A DNA stretch of 64,000 bases from NCBI GenBank assembly GCA_964591375.1, contig CAZQAU010000007.1, positions 4,504 to 68,503 on the forward strand, written 5' to 3'. Of this stretch, positions 14,790 through 23,748 are shown in pieces. The first letter of the stretch is position 1. The number at the start of each line of letters is the position of its first letter. The position numbers and the translations under genes were made by a program. The stretch is from CAYYYG01 sp964591375 (lineage in GTDB: Bacteria; Patescibacteriota; Microgenomatia; UBA1406; GWC2-37-13). The notes below the pieces were generated by a model, which was not told where the DNA came from, made no database searches, and was given only the letters and a program-made list of their open reading frames with translations.

Positions 14790-17252
14790 ATGGCACTTCT
14801 AATTGGATCGTCAGAACAATCAATCTATCCGGTAGTCGCTGTGCGCGACGGAATAGTGTTTCCTAACACAGAAAACGTACTTGTCTTCGGAAGACAGAAG
14901 AGTGTAGAGGCAATTAATAAAGCATTGAAAGGCAATAAAAAAATTGTCCTTGCTATGCAGCAGAATCCTTCGATAGATGACCCATCACCTGGAGATTTAT
15001 ATACTATAGGAGTAGTAGCCACCATTGAAAAGACAGTTTTGGGTGAAAAAGGGGAGATTACAGCCTTGGCACGCGGTAAAGACAAAGTAAAGTTCACAGA
15101 ATTTACTAAAGAGTCTCCATACTTAGAAGCTAAGGTTGAAATTGTTCAAGATAATGTAACAGAAGATGATGAGCTTCAAGCAATGGTTAAACATATTTCA
15201 GCACAAATAAAAAAGGCCATCAACTTAGGAAAAACAATCGATTTTGTATTTCTTATGAATATCCTTAATATTACTTCTTCACAGGATTTTTCTTGCCAGG
15301 TAGCAATGATTTTAGATCTTAAGCCTGAAGAACGACAACAGCTGCTGGAAGAAATAATGCTAAAAAAGAGGTTAGCAAAAGAGGTGGAATATATTAATAG
15401 AGAAATTAAAATTCTTGAAATTGAACAGAATATTTCAGCTAAAACTAATCAGAAGTTTGAAAGAGGAATGAGAGAGACATTTTTAAGAGAAAAAATGAAA
15501 ACTATTGAAGAAGAATTGGGAGGAAAAAATGAAGATCGCGATGTAAAAGAATATAGAGATAAAATTAGATCCGCTAAGATGCCTCGAGAGGTTGAAGAAA
15601 AGGCTATTAAAGAGCTCAAACGCCTTGCTCAAATGTCACAGTTTAATCCTGAAGCATCTTATATACGTACATACCTCGACTGGCTTGTAGAATTACCTTG
15701 GTCACTTTCGTCCAGTAATCTGATTAATATTAAAGAATCAGAAAAAATTCTTAATGAAGATCATTTTGGTCTCAAAAAGATTAAAGAAAGAATACTGGAA
15801 TATTTAGCCGTCATCGAATTACATAAACTTAAAGAATTAAAAGCGGAGAAAAGTAAAGACAAAGAAAAAACTTCTAATGATAAGAAATTACATCAGCCGA
15901 CTATATTATGTTTTGTTGGACCTCCTGGAGTTGGTAAAACATCATTGGGAAAGTCAATTGCTCGTTCTTTAGGTAGAAAATTTGTCAAAATCTCATTGGG
16001 TGGAATTCGGGATGAAGCTGAGATCAGAGGTCATAGACGAACATATGTAGGCGCAATGCCAGGTAGAATTATTCAGGGAATTAAGCAGGCAGGTACTAAC
16101 AATCCGGTATTCATGCTTGACGAAATAGATAAAATCGGTCGGGACTATCGTGGAGATCCATCAGCTGCATTATTGGAAACACTCGATCCAGAACAAAATC
16201 ATGCTTTTTCAGATAACTATCTGGAAACGCCATTTGATCTGTCAGATGTTTTCTTTATAACGACAGCTAATATTCTTGATACTATTCCTGAAGCATTACT
16301 CGACCGTCTTGAAGTAATTCACTTCCCTGGTTATACAGAAGAAGAAAAATTTCACATTGCTGATGATTATTTGGTAAAAAAAGAACGTGAAGCTCATAGT
16401 TTGACCGAAGATGAGTTTAAAATAAACGAGAATGCTTTAAAAACGGTCATAAGACGTTACACCAGAGAAGCAGGTGTCCGTGAACTGGAACGACAGATTG
16501 CGACGTTATGCCGAAAAGTAGCCCGGGATATAGTAGAAAAGAAAGTCACGAAAAAGAATGTAGCATCAACGGATGTTCAAAAATACTTGGGACCTTATAA
16601 GTATTCATCACAAATGATTGAAGAAAAAGATACTGTCGGTATCTCAACAGGATTAGCATGGACTCAGGCAGGCGGAGATATTCTTTTTATCGAAGTATCG
16701 ATTATGCCTGGAAAAGGTCATTTGACACTAACGGGTCATTTAGGCGATGTAATGAAAGAGTCTTGCCAGGCAGCATTAACATATATAAGAGCACGATGGG
16801 ATATGTTTGGTCTAAACAAGGATTTTTTCAATTCTATAGATATTCATGTGCACGTTCCTGAAGGTGCAGTGCCAAAAGACGGACCATCAGCCGGAATTGC
16901 TATTACCACCGCTATGGTATCGGCACTTACGAAGATACCATTAAGAAGAGATGTAGCAATGACAGGAGAAATTACTCTTAGAGGGAGAGCTTTGGAAATC
17001 GGTGGAGTAAAAGAAAAGGTTGTAGCAGCACACCGAGCTCAAATAAAAACTGTTATTTTGCCAAAGGATAACAAGAAGGATTTGGAAGACATACCAAATA
17101 ATGTACAGAAAGATTTACAGTTTGTTTTTGTGAATCATATGGATGATGTACTAAAAGTAGCATTGGTTTTTCCAGAAAAAAAAGTACACTTTCCCGTGAT
17201 ACATCAACATTTTGAGCCTTTAAAGAAAGAGACTCACAGAAAAATGAACTAA
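14790..17252 (+). CDS. lon: ATP-dependent Lon protease
   Basis: 820 aa, full length for bacterial LonA. It has an N-terminal substrate-binding domain (~1-200), a coiled-coil region, an AAA+ module with Walker A GPPGVGKT (377-384) and FMLDEIDKIG, and a protease domain with the catalytic Ser S700 in PKDGPSAG and the Lys in GGVKEKVVAAHRAQ. It degrades damaged and regulatory proteins in the cytosol. The predicted 5' leader is only about 4 nt. A CIRCE-like element suggests heat-shock control. Confidence 0.97.
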   Translation: MALLIGSSEQSIYPVVAVRDGIVFPNTENVLVFGRQKSVEAINKALKGNKKIVLAMQQNPSIDDPSPGDLYTIGVVATIEKTVLGEKGEITALARGKDKVKFTEFTKESPYLEAKVEIVQDNVTEDDELQAMVKHISAQIKKAINLGKTIDFVFLMNILNITSSQDFSCQVAMILDLKPEERQQLLEEIMLKKRLAKEVEYINREIKILEIEQNISAKTNQKFERGMRETFLREKMKTIEEELGGKNEDRDVKEYRDKIRSAKMPREVEEKAIKELKRLAQMSQFNPEASYIRTYLDWLVELPWSLSSSNLINIKESEKILNEDHFGLKKIKERILEYLAVIELHKLKELKAEKSKDKEKTSNDKKLHQPTILCFVGPPGVGKTSLGKSIARSLGRKFVKISLGGIRDEAEIRGHRRTYVGAMPGRIIQGIKQAGTNNPVFMLDEIDKIGRDYRGDPSAALLETLDPEQNHAFSDNYLETPFDLSDVFFITTANILDTIPEALLDRLEVIHFPGYTEEEKFHIADDYLVKKEREAHSLTEDEFKINENALKTVIRRYTREAGVRELERQIATLCRKVARDIVEKKVTKKNVASTDVQKYLGPYKYSSQMIEEKDTVGISTGLAWTQAGGDILFIEVSIMPGKGHLTLTGHLGDVMKESCQAALTYIRARWDMFGLNKDFFNSIDIHVHVPEGAVPKDGPSAGIAITTAMVSALTKIPLRRDVAMTGEITLRGRALEIGGVKEKVVAAHRAQIKTVILPKDNKKDLEDIPNNVQKDLQFVFVNHMDDVLKVALVFPEKKVHFPVIHQHFEPLKKETHRKMN

Positions 17253-17270
17253 GATATTAAAAGTATCAAA

Positions 17271-17299
17271 AAAAGCCCTCCGTAGTGAGGGCTTTTTTT
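17271..17299. terminator. bidirectional rho-independent terminator
   Basis: Stem GCCCTC (17275-17280) / GAGGGC (17287-17292) with a 6-nt loop, flanked by an A-run on the left and seven T on the right. It serves lon on the plus strand and the surface-glycan operon converging from the minus strand. Confidence 0.9.
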
Positions 17300-18293
17300 A
17301 TAAAGCTGTGAGAAAGAGGTTGCGTGCTTTATACATTAGGTTATATAGTTTATATTTTTGAGAATTTATTATTAAGTCAAAACTGCCGATAAACTGCTTA
17401 TGTATCCCTCCGTATCCCTCTTTAAATCTAGTAAAACCTGCCCAGGGATGATTATCTGCATATCCAGGCGGCAAAGCTCCCCACATATCAAAGGTTTGGG
17501 CACCTAATTTTTTACCAAGCCGAATAGCTTCCCACATAATGAGGTTTGCAGGCATGAGATTACGATGTAAAACAGATGTTCCTCCATAAGGATAATAGAA
17601 CTTATTTTTAAAATAAAATAGTTCATATGCAGCCAAAGGAGTATTTTCATACTTCGCAATTAAAATATGAGAGATATTATTTTGCAAGGTTTCCCAAATT
17701 ATTTTATGATATGCATGAGTATGTCCATGATATTTTTGTCTTTTGCATGTGTCAAAATAGAGATTGGCAAAGGTATTAAATCCTGTATCTGTTGACTCTT
17801 CCACTACAGTCACTCCTTTTTTTTGAGCTAATTTTATATTGTAGCGTGTTTTTGGTTTCATTGATTTGAGCAGATCTTCTTCGGAAGGTTTAAGATCTAA
17901 TACAATTGTCCAATCGGGGAACAAGGGATGAGGAGATTTTTTTATTTCGTATTGCTGCGATTTATTTGTGTTAATTAGTATTGATTTATTCTCATTTTTA
18001 TAAACATCCGGCTCTATTTTTACAAAAATAATCTTTTGTGATATGCAATATTTATATAAAAAATCAAGAACTGCAGGTGTGGGTATAACTGATTTAGGTA
18101 GATAGCCGACCTTATAAGATGTATATGGTATTCTATGAAGAGTCATTTGAAATACATTTTCTCCGTCAGTGATTCGTACAACTTCCACATGCATCTTTTT
18201 CCTGGCTTCTCCCCACTGCCAGCTTTGCATTGGATGATGAGCCGCTAAATTGTACTGTTCCGGACTTATATTTTCGACAATTTTTATTTCCAT
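17298..18293 (-). CDS. FemAB-family aminoacyltransferase (peptidoglycan bridge or related)
   Basis: 331 aa with a tandem GNAT-like fold. Family marks: SWQWGEARKK near the N-terminus, LKPSEEDLLKSMKPKTRYNIKLAQKKGV in the middle, and the conserved end DMWGALPPGYADNHPWAGFTRFKEGYGG. FemABX enzymes use aminoacyl-tRNA to add residues to the peptidoglycan stem; related members act on other acceptors. Last gene of the minus-strand surface operon, overlapping the preceding membrane gene by 10 bp. The acceptor and amino acid are not determinable here. Confidence 0.87.
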   Translation of the reverse strand: MEIKIVENISPEQYNLAAHHPMQSWQWGEARKKMHVEVVRITDGENVFQMTLHRIPYTSYKVGYLPKSVIPTPAVLDFLYKYCISQKIIFVKIEPDVYKNENKSILINTNKSQQYEIKKSPHPLFPDWTIVLDLKPSEEDLLKSMKPKTRYNIKLAQKKGVTVVEESTDTGFNTFANLYFDTCKRQKYHGHTHAYHKIIWETLQNNISHILIAKYENTPLAAYELFYFKNKFYYPYGGTSVLHRNLMPANLIMWEAIRLGKKLGAQTFDMWGALPPGYADNHPWAGFTRFKEGYGGIHKQFIGSFDLIINSQKYKLYNLMYKARNLFLTAL

Positions 18294-18781
18294 AGTATTT
18301 TTTTGATTGCTCTAAAACTAGCCGTAATTTGTTTTCCTCGACGATGCCAAAAAGAAGGAAAATAAATAACATTTAAGAATATAACGCTAATTATTGTAAT
18401 GGCATCATACGTAATACGTGCATAATAATCGTCTTGTAATTTCAGCCATAGCGCAAATTCATCAAAAGTCAGAGCTAATCCTATGCCATATAGTATTGCT
18501 ATCCGTCTGTGCAAAGAAGGACTAAGATCATAGAGCGAAATAAAACCAGTAATGGCTAATATGATTATCCCAAAGTTGAGGTGGTGTACATGCAAGCCTT
18601 TAATATATATGGCTTCCATAAAAAGAGGATGATCAATAAGGTTATTTTGTGACATATAGACATATGTGCGTGCGATCGTGAACGTACACAGAAACGTAAG
18701 GAACACTATAAAAGGAATCTCGTCCAATTTTGATACAATCAATTTTCGTATAGCTGAGCGAATGATATTTTTTCCTTCCAT
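18284..18781 (-). CDS. uncharacterised integral membrane protein
   Basis: 165 aa with about four hydrophobic helices (~24-42, 65-85, 95-112, 128-145). Conserved-looking polar motifs sit near membrane edges: GLHVHHLNFG and LTFDEFALWLKLQDDYYARITYDA. His and Asp/Glu in such places hint at metal binding or an enzyme activity. It is embedded between a GT4 and the FemAB gene, so a role in envelope modification is plausible. I recognise no named family. Confidence 0.7.
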   Translation of the reverse strand: MEGKNIIRSAIRKLIVSKLDEIPFIVFLTFLCTFTIARTYVYMSQNNLIDHPLFMEAIYIKGLHVHHLNFGIIILAITGFISLYDLSPSLHRRIAILYGIGLALTFDEFALWLKLQDDYYARITYDAITIISVIFLNVIYFPSFWHRRGKQITASFRAIKKILWK

Positions 18782-18782
18782 T

Positions 18783-19886
18783 TTATGTATGTAAGCAATC
18801 TTGTAACAAAGTCATGGTTTTCTTACCACAATCATCCCAAGAAAATTGGGTAACTCTCTCTAAGCCTTTCTTTATTAGATCATTTCGTAAATCGTTTGAT
18901 CGGGATAGCAGTTCAAGCTTACCTTCTATTTCTTCAGGTTTAGATGGATCAAAGTATAAACAAGCTTCACTACCAATTTCAGGTAAACTTGATCGATATG
19001 AAGTCAATACTGGGCATTTATGTGACATAGCTTCGAGAATTGGGATGCCGAATCCCTCATACAAAGAGGGGAGTACAAAACAGAAGGCATTGCGGTACAA
19101 TTCGTTTACATAAGCGTCTTCTAAATAACCGGTAAAAATTACAAGATCATTAATTCCTAACTTTTCAGCCTCCTGATATATTTCATCTGCAAGCCATCCT
19201 CTTTTTCCGACAATAACCAAAGAATAATCGTTATGATTTTTTTGGAATGCATAAAATGCTTTTATAAGATTGATGAGATTCTTACGTGGTTGAATGGTGC
19301 CAACATATAATATATATTTCTTTAAAGATCTTAAATTTTCGGGCAAGTCCGTTTTTTTAGCATTATCAGTATCTTTCTCGTAACCATTATAAATTACTTC
19401 TATTTTTTCATCTGGTATAGAATAAAACTTCATAATATCTTTTTTCGTTGTTTTTGATACAGATATTATTTTTTGCGCTTTCTGAACGGAATACTCTGTC
19501 CAGCTTTTTAATTTATATAGATCTTTTTGGAGAAATTCTTCGGGATAATAAAAATAAGAAAGATCATGTACTGACACTACCAAAGGAACAGGACAGTAAC
19601 GAGGAGCATAATGAGCTGGTGTAAAAAAAAGATTAATATCACGATGTATATTAAGATGAAGAGGCATGAATAACTGTGACCACCCAAATGGACCAGATAC
19701 TATTTTATATTTAAAGTATTGTGTCTCAATCGGCATTGTAGCATTTGGACGGGCACGTAAATATATTTTAAAGCCAATATTTTCTGTAGCATTTTTCTGA
19801 AAATATCTTAAAAGATTTAAAGTATATACTGACACACCTACATGTCGGTCTACATTCGCTTCGTTTCCGTCGACTCCGATTATCAT
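18783..19886 (-). CDS. GT4-type glycosyltransferase
   Basis: 367 aa with two Rossmann domains. Marks: an N-terminal GVDGNEANVDRHVGVSVYT acceptor loop, YVGTIQPRKNLINLIKAF between domains, and FVLPSLYEGFGIPILEAMSHKCPVLTS with the donor-binding E-x7-E signature. It transfers a sugar from a nucleotide sugar onto a growing glycan at the inner membrane face. It is part of a run of three GT4 genes. Confidence 0.92.
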   Translation of the reverse strand: MIIGVDGNEANVDRHVGVSVYTLNLLRYFQKNATENIGFKIYLRARPNATMPIETQYFKYKIVSGPFGWSQLFMPLHLNIHRDINLFFTPAHYAPRYCPVPLVVSVHDLSYFYYPEEFLQKDLYKLKSWTEYSVQKAQKIISVSKTTKKDIMKFYSIPDEKIEVIYNGYEKDTDNAKKTDLPENLRSLKKYILYVGTIQPRKNLINLIKAFYAFQKNHNDYSLVIVGKRGWLADEIYQEAEKLGINDLVIFTGYLEDAYVNELYRNAFCFVLPSLYEGFGIPILEAMSHKCPVLTSYRSSLPEIGSEACLYFDPSKPEEIEGKLELLSRSNDLRNDLIKKGLERVTQFSWDDCGKKTMTLLQDCLHT

Positions 19887-19914
19887 ATTTTTATTCTAAA
19901 TTAAAAACAGCAGT

Positions 19915-21024
19915 TTATTGTATAGTAGATTGTTTCTGCAATACATCTATCATCGTATCAAAATATTTCTTCCAGGTAAATGAGTCGGCTTTTTTTAGGC
20001 CTTTCATTTTGAGTTCATTTCGAAGTGTATCGTCTGTTATTAATGTATGTAATGTCATTTTAATTGATTGGACGTCCCACGGGTCAAACAATACGCTAGC
20101 ATTATTACCAAGTTCTTTTAAAGATGAAGTGTTGGAAAGAGCAGTGGGACAGCCTAACTGCATTGCTTCAACTGCCGGATAACCAAATCCTTCCCATACA
20201 GATGGAAATATGAAAAATAATGCTGACTGATAGAGTGCAAATAAATTCTCATCTGAAATATATCCTAACCATTTTATATTAGTTACATTCTTATACTGAT
20301 TTTCAGTATCTTTATCCCATCCTTTCGGACCTACAATGGCAAGTTCAATTTCCTGGTTATCTAACGTGATGAATGCATCGATTAACCTATGTAAATTTTT
20401 TCTTGGCTCCAGTTTGCCTACAGATAAAACAAATTTTTTGTTTATTTTATATTTTTTCAAAACTTCATATATTGCATCAGAAGATTGTTTTTTAGTAGTT
20501 ACTCCCGGATAATTAATAGTAATTCGTTTATCTTCTAACGTTAAGTATGTGCTCAGATCATCTTTTGTAGACTGAGAATCAGCAAATATAACCTGAGATT
20601 CTGCCTTTACCCGGTTAAGACGCTTTTGTTGTACAGATATTATTGAAGGTTCAACAGTTTCCGGATAACGCATAAATGTTAGATCATGCACGATAGTTGC
20701 TTTCTTGATATGAGCCGGCGGTTCTGTCCAATCTGAGGTTATAAACCAATCGAGTCGGGGAATGAGGGAATCGATGTTCATTATGTGAAGATCATTCCAA
20801 AGTACACTTAGTATTGTTGGAGGAAGCGGAATACTAAAAATTTTATGTCCTTTTTCTTGTATTTTACTGAGTAAGTTCTGATCAGGTTTCTTTCTAAATG
20901 ATGACAAAAAAAATATCCATTCATTATGAGTATCATATTGTAAGATAGATTCCACTAAACCCCGTGTAAAGCGAGCCACTCCTGTGCCTTCATATACTAT
21001 TTGCGAGATATCAATTCCTATTCG
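19915..21024 (-). CDS. GT4-type glycosyltransferase
   Basis: About 369 aa from the ATG at 21024 (MRIGIDISQIVYEGTGVARFT); an ATG at 21054 gives a 10-residue extension and a larger overlap with the upstream gene. It has SVGKLEPRKNLHRLIDAF and FPSVWEGFGYPAVEAMQLGCPTALS, the GT4 donor-site signature. Closely similar in plan to its neighbour at 18783-19886, which suggests sequential addition of related sugars or an old duplication. Confidence 0.9.
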   Translation of the reverse strand, partial: RIGIDISQIVYEGTGVARFTRGLVESILQYDTHNEWIFFLSSFRKKPDQNLLSKIQEKGHKIFSIPLPPTILSVLWNDLHIMNIDSLIPRLDWFITSDWTEPPAHIKKATIVHDLTFMRYPETVEPSIISVQQKRLNRVKAESQVIFADSQSTKDDLSTYLTLEDKRITINYPGVTTKKQSSDAIYEVLKKYKINKKFVLSVGKLEPRKNLHRLIDAFITLDNQEIELAIVGPKGWDKDTENQYKNVTNIKWLGYISDENLFALYQSALFFIFPSVWEGFGYPAVEAMQLGCPTALSNTSSLKELGNNASVLFDPWDVQSIKMTLHTLITDDTLRNELKMKGLKKADSFTWKKYFDTMIDVLQKQSTIQ

Positions 21025-22225
21025 CATGATTTTTTCGTATGGAGCGATATACAATTTCTAATTGATGTGAGATAGCATTCCAACTGTATTTTTTATTTGC
21101 GAGATCATAAGCATTTGAACGAATTTTATCGTAAAGTTTTTTGTCAGCAAGTATTTTTACTATTTGGTCTACAAATTCTTCAGCAGTATTTCCTGTTAAT
21201 GCATGTATATTACTGGACATTTTTAGTCGTTCAGCACCAATTCTTGTAGAAATGACGGGTAAGCCAGATGCCATCGCAGCGAGGATTTTCAAATTCGTTC
21301 CACCAGGTCCAAATACTGGGGCTATGAAGAGCGTTGTCTCCCTATATAAGGAACGAACAGTTTTTATATCATCTGGTGGAATATCTATGATTTTAATATT
21401 TTTATTTTTATATTCAGCCAGTCGGTGATTGGCATTTTGACCTGCTACTATTACTTCAACTTTTGGCAATTTTTTAACCAAAAGAGGATAAATTTTTTCC
21501 AACATAAAAACAGCTGCTTCTGTGTTTTGTAGCCAGAAAAAATTTCCAATAAACAGTAACTGAGGCTTATCTAGTTTTTTATCTTTAAGTTCAGACACGA
21601 ACATTTCATCACCTGCGCCGTTGGGAATAATAGCCGGTTTTATATTAGGAGTAAGTTTTTCAATTGCCTCCTGATCAAACTCAGAAACTGTTGCCACAGC
21701 CGATGCTTTTTTCCAATAATACATTTCAGATGATTTAAGTTTGACAATATCCAGATAAAACGCTAAACGCATCCAGATAGGCAGTGAAGAAATGAAATGT
21801 TGGTATACTTTAAATTCAATTGTTTGTTCTACAAGAAGTATAGGTACTGATGTGGTCGGAATATGAGGCATGATGTAGAATGTTTCAGCATGTATTACAT
21901 CAAAATGCTCTGCCTGTAGTAATTCTTCCACGGTTTTTCTAGCTTCAACAGAATAATTGCGTACAATAAGAAAGGGTAATTTAGAAAATACAGATTTGAG
22001 TATATTTCCTATTTGCCAAGGTTTTTCGGCACGTTTACATAAGTATATTTTTTTGCAATATGATTCCAGATATGAAGCGTATTTTTTTTCTTTTTCATTT
22101 TTATACAAGCAGATTAGAGTAATATCGTGATTTTTACTTAAGTATTTTAATAAATTAAGTGTTCTTATTTGCCCACCAGATGCAGGAGGATAGGGTAAAT
22201 ATGGTGTGAGCATCAAGATTTTCAT
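21011..22225 (-). CDS. GT4-type glycosyltransferase
   Basis: 404 aa. It starts with LTPYLPYPPASGGQIRTLNLLKYLS, the acceptor-side motif of GT4 enzymes, and has FIGNFFWLQNTEA and FIAPVFGPGGTNLKILAAMASGLPVIST, a donor-site form in which the usual first Glu region is GPGGTN. It overlaps the following GT4 gene by 14 bp or more. It lies 18 bp behind the GT39-like membrane gene. Confidence 0.9.
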   Translation of the reverse strand: MKILMLTPYLPYPPASGGQIRTLNLLKYLSKNHDITLICLYKNEKEKKYASYLESYCKKIYLCKRAEKPWQIGNILKSVFSKLPFLIVRNYSVEARKTVEELLQAEHFDVIHAETFYIMPHIPTTSVPILLVEQTIEFKVYQHFISSLPIWMRLAFYLDIVKLKSSEMYYWKKASAVATVSEFDQEAIEKLTPNIKPAIIPNGAGDEMFVSELKDKKLDKPQLLFIGNFFWLQNTEAAVFMLEKIYPLLVKKLPKVEVIVAGQNANHRLAEYKNKNIKIIDIPPDDIKTVRSLYRETTLFIAPVFGPGGTNLKILAAMASGLPVISTRIGAERLKMSSNIHALTGNTAEEFVDQIVKILADKKLYDKIRSNAYDLANKKYSWNAISHQLEIVYRSIRKNHANRN

Positions 22226-22243
22226 AGGAAGTGAACAATACGT

Positions 22244-23725
22244 TTATAATTTAAATAGCGCAAATTTATCGTTTTTGTATACTGTTGTGAATTTTTTCAT
22301 ATCTTCTGTATTTTTAATGGTATCAATATTTTGTGTGACAAAATAAGAATACCCCATTTTTTTAAAATCTTCCAACTCCATGTACTTGGCAGGAGATCCT
22401 TTTCTATTGCACAGATATAGCAATGTCGTGTCTCCTAATCGGTCGGTAATAATTTTATCATCTTCATTAGTGAGAGATTTTACAACATTGGCGATGGTAA
22501 CCAGATCATTTGGATAATGATAAAATTCCTGAACACGATAATAAGAGAAAAAATAGGAAAAGGCAAATACGACGATTAGGGCGACTGAAACAAAAAAGGG
22601 ATGAAAAAATTTGCTTTCATTTTTTTGAATAAAAGAAGCGCCTAACCCTACCATTACCGCTAGTCCTGGTAATATAATTGTTTGATAATATTCATGTTGA
22701 ACATTCCCGCCCTGAAACGTAAATAAATATACAAATGCAGAGATAAAAATTGTGTGAAGTAAATACTTTTTTGGTTTTGCTATTGTTCCAAGAACAAACA
22801 AGAAAAGTAAATAGCCACCAAATACTATATTCGAAATGCGTTCATAGAATATCCATCGGAAAAATGCGGGTTTAAAAAATATATTTTTTAAGCCTTCATA
22901 CGTATTAACACCAGTTATTAACCAGCTGCTCGCCGGGATAGCTTCGGGATGAAAACTAATAAAGTAACGCCAAGCTACAAGGGGAATAAATCCGAGGATA
23001 AAAAATAAATAGAGCTGGAATTTTTTTAATACACTCCATTTGTAGCGTAGTACTAATAAATAAAATAATGAAAAACTGTAAAATATTGTCGTAGGTTTAG
23101 CAAGTACTGACAAAGCTAAACAGATTGCTGATAGAACAAAATATATCGGTGCGAAGTCTTGATCTTCTTTTCGTGTAAACAAATAAAGAAAAAACACAGA
23201 AAGCATCATAAATGAAAGTGCAGTAGTCTCAGGTAATATAACCCGTGAAAAGAATACAAAAAAAGGAAAAACAGCATATACTCCAGACGCAACTATCGCA
23301 GTAATTCTATTTTCTTCATGTAAACATAAATAGTAGATAACTGCAATAATAAGTAAAGAAAAAAATGCTGTCGTTATACGGCCATATGCATCTAGAGATA
23401 AGACAGGAAATGTGGAGTATAACCACGCGAAAGTAGCATTATATATAGGAAATTCCACATATCTAAGGCCAACAGGATTTTCAATTCCAGACTGTCTATC
23501 TGACAAATCATCATACCGAGGTCTCAATAAATCAATTCCATCTTTTACATAGTTGCGTGCTACGGCTGCGGTATCTGCTTGTCGCCATGAATGTAAATCA
23601 GCTAAAGGATTGTCATATGTTTTGACTAAAGTAACAGACTTGGCAACGATCTGTATCTGGTATAAGCGAAAAAAAAGGGCTAATACAAGAATAATTGAGA
23701 GGAAAATATAATCTTTTTTTACCAT
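22244..23725 (-). CDS. GT39/ArnT-like polytopic glycosyltransferase
   Basis: 493 aa with about ten to twelve membrane helices. The first extracytoplasmic loop (~40-75) has NPLADLHSWRQADTAAVARNYV followed by VEFPIYNA, the acidic catalytic loop pattern of lipid-phosphate-sugar transferases of the PMT/ArnT superfamily. The C-terminal ~100 residues form a soluble domain. It should use a polyprenyl-phosphate sugar to glycosylate a protein or glycan outside the membrane. Confidence 0.82.
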   Translation of the reverse strand: MVKKDYIFLSIILVLALFFRLYQIQIVAKSVTLVKTYDNPLADLHSWRQADTAAVARNYVKDGIDLLRPRYDDLSDRQSGIENPVGLRYVEFPIYNATFAWLYSTFPVLSLDAYGRITTAFFSLLIIAVIYYLCLHEENRITAIVASGVYAVFPFFVFFSRVILPETTALSFMMLSVFFLYLFTRKEDQDFAPIYFVLSAICLALSVLAKPTTIFYSFSLFYLLVLRYKWSVLKKFQLYLFFILGFIPLVAWRYFISFHPEAIPASSWLITGVNTYEGLKNIFFKPAFFRWIFYERISNIVFGGYLLFLFVLGTIAKPKKYLLHTIFISAFVYLFTFQGGNVQHEYYQTIILPGLAVMVGLGASFIQKNESKFFHPFFVSVALIVVFAFSYFFSYYRVQEFYHYPNDLVTIANVVKSLTNEDDKIITDRLGDTTLLYLCNRKGSPAKYMELEDFKKMGYSYFVTQNIDTIKNTEDMKKFTTVYKNDKFALFKL

Positions 23726-23748
23726 GTGTATTCTTTAATTACTATGTG

